From Pseudobacteriovorax antillogorgiicola (lineage in GTDB: Bacteria > Bdellovibrionota_B > Oligoflexia > Oligoflexales > RGVZ01): DNA of 22,560 nt. This document shows positions 1 to 7,315 of the stretch, one piece after another. Location of the stretch: NCBI GenBank assembly GCA_945897695.1, contig CAMDGW010000014.1, positions 1 to 22,560 on the forward strand, given 5' to 3'. The translations under genes and the position numbers were made by a program. The notes under the pieces are model-generated. The model did no database searches and was not told the origin of the DNA. It saw only the letters and a list, made by a program, of their open reading frames with translations. Positions within the stretch are counted from its first letter, which is position 1. The number at the start of each line of letters is the position of its first letter.

Positions 1-19
1 CGCAGACATTGAAAGTGAC

Positions 20-889
20 ATGCCATCTTTACCATGGCTCAGACCATCACTGGCTTCGGGTAAAATCAATTTAAAAGTTTTATCTGCAACGGCTTACCGT
101 CATTTTATGGCAGTTGAGGAGGCGGGTGCAGAATCAATTTCAATTCATTCGGCAGACTATCCACCGCTATTGAGATATATCGCTCGGCCTCCACTGTGCC
201 TAACAGCTATGGGAAATTCTTCCATATTAAGTCTGCGTCACATATCAGTCATTGGCTCGCGAAAGGCGAGCTACCAGGCACTGAGAATGTCCGTTGAGGT
301 GGGTCTTTCTTTAAACGAAAGAGGAGTAGGTGTAGTTAGTGGTGGTGCCATCGGTTGTGATATTGCTGTCCATGAAGGCATGCTCTCGAGCACTACGGAG
401 GATGTTAACGCTATTGTTGTTTTTGCAGGCGGATTATCCAGTTTGTTTCCCAAATGCAATAAGCGTACCTTTTCTGAAATTCTTGATCGAGGAGGTGTTT
501 GTTTATCCGAGCGCCTTTGGTTTCAAGGGGTAAAGCCACGAGACTTCCCATCACGAAATAGAATCGTTAGCGGCATGAGTGATTCAGTCGCTGTCATGGC
601 TGCAGTGGAAAGATCCGGGTCACTTATTACGGCTCAAGAAGCTCTCGAGCAAGGACGTGACGTCCATGTCTTCCTTCCAATGGGATTTGAGCATGACGTT
701 AGATTTGGGGGATCGGCTCAATTAGTCTTGGATGGCGCCTATGTCTTTTCCGAACCTAGTCAGCTGGTTCAAAGCCTATTCCCGCCACATGATGAAATCT
801 TTGGCAGGATCCTTGGTGCCACAAGGGTCTCTTGCCAAGGGGCCAAGACAATTGGTACCTTTGAAACAGAGCCAATTAATTACTTGTAA
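20..889 (+). CDS. dprA: DNA-processing protein DprA (possibly 5'-partial)
   Basis: DprA/Smf binds single-stranded DNA and loads RecA during natural transformation or recombination; it acts in the cytoplasm. The Rossmann-like core is clear: VIGSRKAS near residue 76, VSGGAIGCDIAVHEG near 105, VVFAGGLSSLFP near 132, then FPSRNRIVSGMSD and ERSGSLITAQEALEQGRDV, which are the family's most conserved blocks. The C-terminal tail is short and shows no obvious winged-helix DML1-like domain. At 289 residues it is shorter than many DprA proteins (about 360). The reading frame stays open upstream of the ATG at 20 to the window edge, and there is no strong Shine-Dalgarno there, so the true start may lie outside the window. 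The next gene, smg, follows within about 20 bp, a pairing also seen in gamma-proteobacteria. The family call is secure; the start is not. Confidence 0.93.
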   Translation: MPSLPWLRPSLASGKINLKVLSATAYRHFMAVEEAGAESISIHSADYPPLLRYIARPPLCLTAMGNSSILSLRHISVIGSRKASYQALRMSVEVGLSLNERGVGVVSGGAIGCDIAVHEGMLSSTTEDVNAIVVFAGGLSSLFPKCNKRTFSEILDRGGVCLSERLWFQGVKPRDFPSRNRIVSGMSDSVAVMAAVERSGSLITAQEALEQGRDVHVFLPMGFEHDVRFGGSAQLVLDGAYVFSEPSQLVQSLFPPHDEIFGRILGATRVSCQGAKTIGTFETEPINYL

Positions 890-910
890 TTCCGTATGTC
901 AGGGGACGCC

Positions 911-1405
911 ATGACGACTGCTTTCGCATTTGAAGAAATTCGTCCGGTTGTTGAGGCAATGGCCGACTTAATGTGTTGCCACGGATTCTCTCCTGAGGAA
1001 GATGGATTGATTCGCACCCATTTAATGGCTCGTGGATTTGATCTCGAGTTAATTCGCTCCGCCGAGGACTGGTGTGAGAAGGCTCAATCATTTGGATCAG
1101 TGGTGGATCTTCTTAGTATGTTTGTACCCACAGGAGTTGGCGTAAGGGTGTCAAATCCTCTTGAACGCATTGCTGTCTCGGATCAGATGCTCAGTGCCGT
1201 TGAAAAATGTCGTGATCGCGGGATCATAACTGTGGACATGGCAGAGAGGCTTCTGGAGGGATCTCGGGCGATGGATACCCGTGATTGGGATGACGAAGAT
1301 GTCAGAGCATTCTTCGTGGATGCGTGTTCGGTAAATTCGTCGCCGTCAGCTCAGACGAAGCTCGAGCGTGCTCTTTTAGGCGATTTCCGCGATTACTATT
1401 GCTGA
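911..1405 (+). CDS. smg: Smg/DUF494 family protein
   Basis: A small cytoplasmic protein of the Smg (DUF494) family, whose biochemical role is not established. The match rests on the family pattern: an N-terminal helical stretch with a GFD.E.I......W segment, then a block reading R.(N/S)..E...... with MAERLLEG, followed by AMDTRDWDDEDVRAFF, which parallels the E. coli Smg block ALDTAEFDLEDLKWVV. I place the start at 911 because AGGGGA at 901-906 is a good Shine-Dalgarno four bases away; an in-frame ATG at 896 would add five residues but has no ribosome site. It sits directly downstream of dprA, which is the smf-smg order of E. coli and independently supports the call. It was probably co-transcribed with dprA. 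Confidence 0.8.
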   Translation: MTTAFAFEEIRPVVEAMADLMCCHGFSPEEDGLIRTHLMARGFDLELIRSAEDWCEKAQSFGSVVDLLSMFVPTGVGVRVSNPLERIAVSDQMLSAVEKCRDRGIITVDMAERLLEGSRAMDTRDWDDEDVRAFFVDACSVNSSPSAQTKLERALLGDFRDYYC

Positions 1406-1465
1406 ATTAATTGTCAATTCTTTGTCCAATCTCCCTTATGACTTTATCAGGAGGGAAGTTTTTCC

Positions 1466-2377
1466 ATGTTTTCGTTATTTCCTGCAAAAAATAATTTAAA
1501 AAACGGGTCCATGTGCTTAGCGCCAGCTCAGCTTGACCATTATCTCGAGGAAATTTCATCGCTGCTATCGGACGATTCTCTATTTGAAATTTACATTCAT
1601 GGATCAGATCGAAACGACCAACTGGATAAGATCGAGCAAAATAAAAATGTCATCTTGCAGTGGCGTTCATCCAAAGTGGCAGCATTTATTGCGGAGTTAG
1701 CTTGGGGTTGCAAAGTACGAATTGATCCCTTCAGACCCTATGCGGGAGGGGTTTTGCCAGGCAGGTCCTGGCGGTGGCATGCGATCATAGCTCCGATGAC
1801 TTCAGGCGGTCCAATATTAGTCTTGAGAAAGCAAAGGTTTGATGTTCTGGACTTATCATCTTTTGTCTTTGAAGGGTTATCGGCTTCAAGCCTCGTGGGT
1901 GAAATGTCCAAGGGTATTTCAGTCGTAATTTTTGGCGCAACGGGTTCGGGCAAGACCACATTACTGATGTCCCTATTAAAACAATACTTCACCCATGTGC
2001 GTCTTGGAATCGCTGAAGTCGTTGAAGAGATCCCCCTGCTTTCAAGCCATTGGTTTCGGATTTTAGAAGTTCCACCCGATGCAGGTGGTCGCGGCGGTGT
2101 CGCGATGACGAAAGTTTTGTCTGAAATGATGAGGCTTTCGCCTAAAGTAATTGCAGTGGGCGAAGTTCGCGGAGACGAGGCCCGAATCATAGCCGATATG
2201 GCCAGAACCGGTCATGGCGGTGTGCTAACGACGTTACATGCCGGGGGATTTGAGGATGCACGGACCAGGCTTTCAACCCTTGCTGGCTTAGATTTGAGTC
2301 AATTTCCGCCCCTGTGCGGTGCTTATGTCTCAAAAATAGGGGACACTGTTTCTGTACGTTCAGAGAGGCTTAATTAA
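1466..2377 (+). CDS. VirB11/CpaF-type secretion ATPase, solitary
   Basis: Hexameric ATPases of this family power type II/IV secretion or Tad pilus assembly at the inner-membrane face. Visible motifs are Walker A GATGSGKTT at residues 157-165, the Asp-box AEVVEEIPLL at 183-192, Walker B VIAVGEVRGDE at 228-238 and the His-box GHGGVLTTLHAG at 249-260. Residues 1-150 would be the N-terminal domain and include a PYAGGVLPGRSWR stretch (91-103) like the nucleotide-contacting arginine region of CpaF. AGGAGGG at 1449-1455 supports the start. No other secretion or pilus gene is in the window, so the partner machine is unknown. The GGRGG loop after the Asp-box and the overall spacing favour CpaF/VirB11 over PilT. 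The 3' end overlaps convergent ruvB by 8 bp. Confidence 0.87.
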   Translation: MFSLFPAKNNLKNGSMCLAPAQLDHYLEEISSLLSDDSLFEIYIHGSDRNDQLDKIEQNKNVILQWRSSKVAAFIAELAWGCKVRIDPFRPYAGGVLPGRSWRWHAIIAPMTSGGPILVLRKQRFDVLDLSSFVFEGLSASSLVGEMSKGISVVIFGATGSGKTTLLMSLLKQYFTHVRLGIAEVVEEIPLLSSHWFRILEVPPDAGGRGGVAMTKVLSEMMRLSPKVIAVGEVRGDEARIIADMARTGHGGVLTTLHAGGFEDARTRLSTLAGLDLSQFPPLCGAYVSKIGDTVSVRSERLN

Positions 2378-3398
2378 CCGAACGTAAGTAGGCAATTGCA
2401 GAGTTTGTTAAGACTCGCCCACGCGGTGTCCGGGCAATGTAGCCACGGTAAACAAGATATGGTTCGTAGACATCCTCAAGGGTGTCGCGATCTTCGTTCA
2501 AAGATACAGCAATGGTGTCAATTCCGACCGGCCCACCCTCATATTGTTCCTGCATTATTCTTAGTATACGACGATCTACTCGGTCCAGTCCGGCGCCGTC
2601 AATGCCTTGCCGAGTCAATGCAAGATCTGAGACATTTCGGTTAATTTCAACTAGGCCTTCCATATCTGCAAAGTCCGCAACTCTGCGAAGAAGTCGATTG
2701 GCAAGTCGTGGAGTTCCGCGGCTTCTCATTGCGATTTCTTGAGCTGCCTCGTCTGAAAGCTGGAATCCAAGAATTCCAGCAGATCTAAATAGAATTTGTT
2801 TAATTGATGCCGGATCGTAAAAATCAAGACGTTCTTGGATACCGAAGCGACCAAGTAGAGGTCTTGAAATTAGCGACAGCCTTGTCGTTGCCCCTACCAG
2901 AGTAAATGGGGCAACGTCCATGCGAACACTTCGAGCAGAAGCTCCTTGGCCTATGATGATATCAATAGCAAAATCCTCCATGGCGCTATAGAGGACTTCT
3001 TCTACTTTTATTGAGAGTCTGTGAATCTCGTCGATGAAAACAAGAGTTCCTGGTTCAATGCCGGTTAGAATTCCCGCCAAATCACCAGGCTTGTCGATGG
3101 CAGGGCCACTTGTTGCAATAAATGGCACACCGAGTTCGTTGGCAATAATATTAGCCAAAGTAGTTTTACCAAGGCCGGGAGCTCCGTGCAGTATCACGTG
3201 ATCAAGCGGCTTCGCTCGTTTGCGGGATGCTCCCACGTAGACTTCAAGATTTTTTTTGACTTCTTCTTGTCCAGGGTAATCAACAAAGCGCGAGGGACGA
3301 ATTGAAGGTTGCTGCTGTTGGAGCTCCTGGTCCTCAATAACTTCATGGGAAACCGATAGTCGCTCTATTTTTACATTTTTTGAATTTGTTGAATCCAT
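2370..3398 (-). CDS. ruvB: Holliday junction branch migration ATPase RuvB
   Basis: RuvB is the AAA+ motor that drives branch migration of Holliday junctions held by RuvA. Seen from the start chosen here: Walker A GAPGLGKTT near residues 72-80, Walker B LVFIDEIHR near 119-127, sensor/arginine-finger region GATTRLSLISRPLLGRFGI near 169-187, and a C-terminal winged-helix end with GGPVGIDTIAVSLNEDRDT and EPYLVYRGYIARTPRGR. Length (342 aa) is normal; the first 35 residues are a low-complexity Gln-rich extension. I prefer the ATG at 3398 because AAGGA at 3407-3411 lies 8 bases away; the ATG at 3404 is only two bases from it. It follows ruvA by a few bases, so the two are translationally linked. Confidence 0.97.
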   Translation of the reverse strand: MDSTNSKNVKIERLSVSHEVIEDQELQQQQPSIRPSRFVDYPGQEEVKKNLEVYVGASRKRAKPLDHVILHGAPGLGKTTLANIIANELGVPFIATSGPAIDKPGDLAGILTGIEPGTLVFIDEIHRLSIKVEEVLYSAMEDFAIDIIIGQGASARSVRMDVAPFTLVGATTRLSLISRPLLGRFGIQERLDFYDPASIKQILFRSAGILGFQLSDEAAQEIAMRSRGTPRLANRLLRRVADFADMEGLVEINRNVSDLALTRQGIDGAGLDRVDRRILRIMQEQYEGGPVGIDTIAVSLNEDRDTLEDVYEPYLVYRGYIARTPRGRVLTNSAIAYLRSVN

Positions 3399-3409
3399 CG
3401 TCATCGTCC

Positions 3410-4096
3410 TTATGAAACGGTGGAGCGAAGTGACCTTAGTGCTGACCTGAGCAATCCTTGGAATTCCATATCTGCACTTACATCTGGTGCTCGTAAGATT
3501 TCATTGATAATCGGGTTGATTTCTTTGTCTTTGTAGCCCAAGTTTTCGAGCGCGCTCTTGACGTCTCCCAAAATAAGATTCAGTTTATCTTCTTGATCAT
3601 CAAGGCCATCAATGGATGCCAGTAAGGCGGCTGAGCGAGACTTTCCTTGGCTTTTCCCAGTTTGGTCCATACCCATCGGGGCAGCGAAACTGAGACGTTC
3701 CATTTTAGGTTTAAGCTCCAAGATCAGCTTCTCCGCCGTACGTCGCCCAATTCCAGGGACGGATTCCAAGAGGCCAACTTTGTTATTTAGCACTGTTTGA
3801 CGAAGCGACTTCGCGTCAAGGGTCGATAAAATGGCGAGAGCTATTTTAGGGCCAATACCACTTACCGAGCGAAGCATCAAAAATGCCTGTCTATCCTCAA
3901 AAGTTGAAAAGCCAAACAGTCGTAAGCTGTCTTCGCGTACGTATGTATCAATCCAAACTTGAACAGCGCCACCAGGAGGGGGAATCTCACAAAGTGCGCT
4001 CAAGGGCATCTCTACGCCATACCCTACCCCGTTTACGTCAAGGATGATTGAGTGCGGTAACCGGGAGAGAACTTTTCCTGAAAGGTGTTCAATCAT
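3410..4096 (-). CDS. ruvA: Holliday junction DNA helicase subunit RuvA
   Basis: RuvA binds four-way junctions as a tetramer and recruits RuvB. The N-terminal OB-fold domain (residues 1-65, with NGVGYGVEMPLSAL and DTYVREDSLRLFGF) is followed by two helix-hairpin-helix elements, SVSGIGPKIALAIL and SVPGIGRRTAEKLILEL, and by a C-terminal RuvB-binding domain (ALENLGYKDKEINPII). At 228 residues it is longer than usual (about 200), mainly from a Ser/Lys-rich linker before the third domain. The start overlaps the 3' end of the upstream HAMP-like gene by 8 bp, with AAGGAG spaced 8 bases before the ATG, so translation is probably coupled. RuvC is not in the window. Confidence 0.97.
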   Translation of the reverse strand: MIEHLSGKVLSRLPHSIILDVNGVGYGVEMPLSALCEIPPPGGAVQVWIDTYVREDSLRLFGFSTFEDRQAFLMLRSVSGIGPKIALAILSTLDAKSLRQTVLNNKVGLLESVPGIGRRTAEKLILELKPKMERLSFAAPMGMDQTGKSQGKSRSAALLASIDGLDDQEDKLNLILGDVKSALENLGYKDKEINPIINEILRAPDVSADMEFQGLLRSALRSLRSTVS

Positions 4097-4655
4097 TTTT
4101 CTCGCTCCTTAATTCATTAAGACTGATACGTTTCTTTATCACATTCGATAGGATCATAAGTTTATTTGTCAGATGCTCTTTCCTTGTTTGATCCATATCG
4201 AGTCCGGATACTTCAGACAATAGCTCTTCAATTTTTATAAGATCGTCCATTCCCGAGTGGACAAGCTGCTCACTTAACTCGTTTAAGTGCCGTCCAATCA
4301 TCTGAAGCTCATCTTGGGCTCTTAGATTCACCTTGGTATTCCAATAGCCAGCGCCAATTCGTCGTATTGTTCTGATCATGCTGAACATCGGGCCCGCCAC
4401 TCGGTGAGTTAACATAATTCCAAATAGCATCTGGATCGCAACGTTGATCAAAACGGCAGCGAACATGCAGGCAAACACCGGCCAGGGAAGAAAGTAAGCT
4501 GACGTCAGAATCTTGAAGGCGAATAGCGGATATAATATCAGGGTTGCAGTCAGAACTGACGCAATAAGCCCAGCCGCTATTCCAGCTCCTGCATAACGGA
4601 ACTGAAAGTCTCGATTGATTAGAAAAATTTTCTTTTTTGCGGACTTTGTGGTCAT
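4089..4655 (-). CDS. Two-TM membrane protein with HAMP-like domain
   Basis: Unnamed membrane protein. After a short basic N-terminus come two hydrophobic segments (roughly residues 21-45 and 55-80), then a cytoplasmic HAMP-like linker starting at HRVAGPMFSMIRTIRRIGAG with the typical conserved Pro in the first helix and a DELQMIGRHLNELSEQL second helix. The last 50 residues are charged and helical, perhaps coiled coil. No kinase, methyl-accepting or cyclase output domain follows, so it is a HAMP protein without a visible effector. I use the ATG at 4655 because it places a normal basic tail before the first helix; an upstream TTG at 4691 in the same frame is possible. Neither has a strong ribosome site. 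It is the first gene of the operon with ruvA and ruvB, and overlaps ruvA by 8 bp. Confidence 0.75.
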   Translation of the reverse strand: MTTKSAKKKIFLINRDFQFRYAGAGIAAGLIASVLTATLILYPLFAFKILTSAYFLPWPVFACMFAAVLINVAIQMLFGIMLTHRVAGPMFSMIRTIRRIGAGYWNTKVNLRAQDELQMIGRHLNELSEQLVHSGMDDLIKIEELLSEVSGLDMDQTRKEHLTNKLMILSNVIKKRISLNELRSEKND

Positions 4656-4738
4656 AAGAAGAAGTATAGCCCTTTGAAAGATGGTTCCCAAGCGTAAAGG
4701 GGGTGAACTTCCTGTTTTGCTGGCTGAAAAAATGACAT

Positions 4739-4770
4739 AAAAAAGCGGATCCCCCAGGGGGATCCGCTTT
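4739..4770 (-). terminator. Rho-independent terminator after metK
   Basis: A perfect 14-bp stem (4742-4755 paired with 4757-4770) has a one-base formal loop and is followed on the minus strand by a run of six T (complement of 4739-4744). Its position 24 bases past the metK stop and before the HAMP-like gene means it ends the rimP-metK operon. Confidence 0.93.
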
Positions 4771-4794
4771 GGACTAACTCAGTCTAAACAATCA

Positions 4795-5964
4795 TTACTT
4801 GAGAGCTGCCTTGAGAGCCTCAACCTTATCTAGTCGCTCCCAAGGGAACTCATCGCGTCCAAAGTGCCCATAAGCGGCAGTTGAACGGTAGATAGGACGC
4901 AGCAAATCAAAGGTCTCGACAATTCCTCGCGGTTTACAGTTAAATACCGTTCGGGCCGCATCCGCAAGTTGAGCAGGCGAGTATTTGCTGGTTCCGTATG
5001 TGTCCACAAAGATCGAGACAGGGTCTGCAACGCCAATAGCGTAGGCGAGCTGGACCAAACATTTTTCAGCAATGCCAGCACCAACTAAATTCTTAGCAAT
5101 ATAACGAGCCATGTATGCAGCAGATCGGTCTACTTTCGTTGGGTCCTTGCCCGAGAATGCACCGCCGCCATGAGCGCCATGACCGCCATAGGTGTCCACA
5201 ATGATCTTTCTACCCGTCAGACCACAGTCACCCTGTGGGCCACCAATTACGAAGCGACCAGTAGGATTAATATAGTATTTAGTATTCTTCAGTAGTTCTG
5301 CCGGAATCGTTTTCTTAATACAGTTTTCGATAACATATTCTTCTAGTTTCTTATGAGAAACATCTGGTCCATGCTGTGTTGAGATGACTACAGTCTCAAT
5401 ACGGGAAAGTTTCCCAGCTTTGTATTCAGCGGTTACCTGACTCTTAGCGTCAGGACGCAAGAAGTTTACATCCTTCGTACGGCGTAGGTGGCTCAATCGT
5501 TTCAAGAGCAGGTGAGAATAGCTAATAGTTGCCGGCATGAATTCTTTTGTTTCGTTACATGCGTAGCCAAACATCATGCCTTGGTCGCCGGCACCTTGTT
5601 CCTTATGTAAGCCTTCACCCTCGGTGACACCCATTGCAATATCGGGAGATTGTTCTTCGATTGCACAAATAACGCCGCAGCTCTTGGCATCAAATCCAAG
5701 ATCGCCATCGGTGTAGCCAATGTCAGCAATAACTTCACGTGCAACTTTTGCATAGTCCACGCGAGCTTTTGTTGTGATTTCGCCGGCAATCACAACTAAG
5801 CCAGTTTTTACCAGGGTTTCACAAGCAACACGGCTATATTTATCTTGAGCCAACAGGGCATCAAGAATTCCATCAGACACTTGGTCAGCAACTTTATCTG
5901 GATGACCTTCGCTGACGGATTCTGAAGTGAATAGATAATCGGAATTGTTCATGCTGGACGACAT
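4795..5964 (-). CDS. metK: S-adenosylmethionine synthetase
   Basis: MetK makes S-adenosylmethionine from methionine and ATP in the cytoplasm. Diagnostic motifs are present: SEGHPDKVADQVSD from residue 18 (the catalytic His of GHPDK is residue 21), GAGDQGMMFG at 124-133, and the phosphate-loop block GGGAFSGKDPTKVDRS at 267-281. Length (389 aa) is normal. The start ATG follows the truB stop immediately (TGAATG), with GAGAGG about 8 bases upstream, so it is the last cistron of the translation operon. Placement of metK directly behind truB is less common than in stand-alone loci and suggests shared control of SAM supply with ribosome and tRNA maturation, which is an inference. Confidence 0.98.
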   Translation of the reverse strand: MSSSMNNSDYLFTSESVSEGHPDKVADQVSDGILDALLAQDKYSRVACETLVKTGLVVIAGEITTKARVDYAKVAREVIADIGYTDGDLGFDAKSCGVICAIEEQSPDIAMGVTEGEGLHKEQGAGDQGMMFGYACNETKEFMPATISYSHLLLKRLSHLRRTKDVNFLRPDAKSQVTAEYKAGKLSRIETVVISTQHGPDVSHKKLEEYVIENCIKKTIPAELLKNTKYYINPTGRFVIGGPQGDCGLTGRKIIVDTYGGHGAHGGGAFSGKDPTKVDRSAAYMARYIAKNLVGAGIAEKCLVQLAYAIGVADPVSIFVDTYGTSKYSPAQLADAARTVFNCKPRGIVETFDLLRPIYRSTAAYGHFGRDEFPWERLDKVEALKAALK

Positions 5965-6912
5965 TCAAAGACCTCTCTTCATATGCAGTTTAACGCGACC
6001 GCCTTCAAGCGGAGTAACTTCAATAATTCCTATACTTCTCCCATCGGATGATTTAGCTAGCGCATCTCGACTTTGAATAGGACCAACGCTGTCGTGAAAG
6101 TGGCCCCCGTCAATTACAAGGTGCTGCCCATCCACTACTCGTTGAAGCGTAACCATATCATCGGATACCCAAGTGGGCAAACCAATTGAGAGCTGATTTA
6201 TGGGTATTACCAGGGTTTCTAACGTGGCATTTTTATCTTCAATTTGCTCAAGTGATACGCATGAATCAAGGGTGAAGCCAGCGCTTGATGTGCGGGTGAG
6301 GCGAGTCACATGTCCAGCCGTATTTAGCTCCTTGGCCATATCAGTGGCAAGAGTCCTTACGTAGGTTCCCTTGCTGCAGCGTACCGTGAGTCCGATCCTC
6401 GGTGCTTCAAAATAATTGAGCTTCAGCTCATAAATGGTCACAGATCTTTGAAGTTCTTCGATGGGGAGATCTTCAGCCGTTTTGCCAGCTCGAGCATACT
6501 TATAGAGTTCTTTGCCCTTGAATTTTACGGCCGAATATACCGGGGGTATTTGCTGCAGGGGGCCAGTAAATTTTCCAATTATTCCGGCAATTTTGTCTTC
6601 GGTGACATGACTCCACGGACGTTCTTCAATAGGACTTCCTGATGCGTCCATGGTGTCGGTGAATTGCCCTAATGTAAGCTCAAAGGAATACGCCTTTTCC
6701 ATGTTTAGCAGGTAGTCTTGAAGCTTTGTGCCACGGCCGATCAAAATGGGAAGAACCCCGTCGGCGTCAGGGTCAAGAGTCCCTACATGACCAATTTTAA
6801 TTTTGCCAAAGCGCTTAATTAAAACCCTACTAACATCCTTTGACGTCATTCCCACCGGCTTGTTGACGGGTATGAGTCCTGAGATGTCAGGTGAAGTAAG
6901 GGGAGAGCGCAT
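5965..6912 (-). CDS. truB: tRNA pseudouridine-55 synthase TruB
   Basis: TruB converts U55 in the T-loop of tRNAs to pseudouridine. The catalytic motif GTLDP is at residues 44-48, with Asp47 as the nucleophile; other family blocks are NKPVGMTSKDV near 17, PPVYSAVKFKGKELYKYAR near 122, and RCSKGTYVRTLATDMA near 178. A C-terminal PUA-like stretch (about 245-315) completes the protein. Length (315 aa) matches E. coli TruB. The ribosome site is weak: GAGG lies about 13 bases before the ATG, just after the rbfA stop. It abuts metK with no gap. Confidence 0.97.
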   Translation of the reverse strand: MRSPLTSPDISGLIPVNKPVGMTSKDVSRVLIKRFGKIKIGHVGTLDPDADGVLPILIGRGTKLQDYLLNMEKAYSFELTLGQFTDTMDASGSPIEERPWSHVTEDKIAGIIGKFTGPLQQIPPVYSAVKFKGKELYKYARAGKTAEDLPIEELQRSVTIYELKLNYFEAPRIGLTVRCSKGTYVRTLATDMAKELNTAGHVTRLTRTSSAGFTLDSCVSLEQIEDKNATLETLVIPINQLSIGLPTWVSDDMVTLQRVVDGQHLVIDGGHFHDSVGPIQSRDALAKSSDGRSIGIIEVTPLEGGRVKLHMKRGL

Positions 6913-6933
6913 TGGTGTGTTCGGCGCCTCTAA

Positions 6934-7287
6934 TCAATTATCTTTTCGTTCTTTACGGATGAGATCAAGCATAGCATCGACTGAAGCGCCACGTTCGACC
7001 GAAGTATCAAAGAAGAACCTTAATTCAGGAACTCGACGAATATCTAGGGCTTTAGCCAGCTTTGACCTAAAAACCCCAGCAGCGCGATCTAACGCTTTTT
7101 TTGTTTCATCCTGGGTTTTTTCATCCAGAACTCGAAATTGCACAGAAGCAAGTTGGAGATCTGGGCTGAGCTTCACGCCAGTAATAGTGACAAACTGTAA
7201 TCTTGGGTCATTAAGCTGCCCCCCTGTCAGGCAGGATGCAATAATATCCCTGATTTCGTCACCCATTCGTTCTTTGCGAAGACCCAT
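6934..7287 (-). CDS. rbfA: Ribosome-binding factor A
   Basis: RbfA binds the 30S subunit and helps mature the 5' end of 16S rRNA. The single KH-like domain is recognisable from the N-terminal MGLRKERMGDEIRDIIA helix, DPRLQFVTITGVKLSPDLQLA, and the late segment LDIRRVPELRFFFDTSVERG followed by a helix with LDLIRK. The length (117 aa) is normal. AAAGG about 9-13 bases before the ATG supports the start. It lies 28 bp behind infB and 21 bp ahead of truB in the same operon. Confidence 0.96.
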   Translation of the reverse strand: MGLRKERMGDEIRDIIASCLTGGQLNDPRLQFVTITGVKLSPDLQLASVQFRVLDEKTQDETKKALDRAAGVFRSKLAKALDIRRVPELRFFFDTSVERGASVDAMLDLIRKERKDN

Positions 7288-7315
7288 GCCCGATCACCTT
7301 TTCTCAATAAACGTC

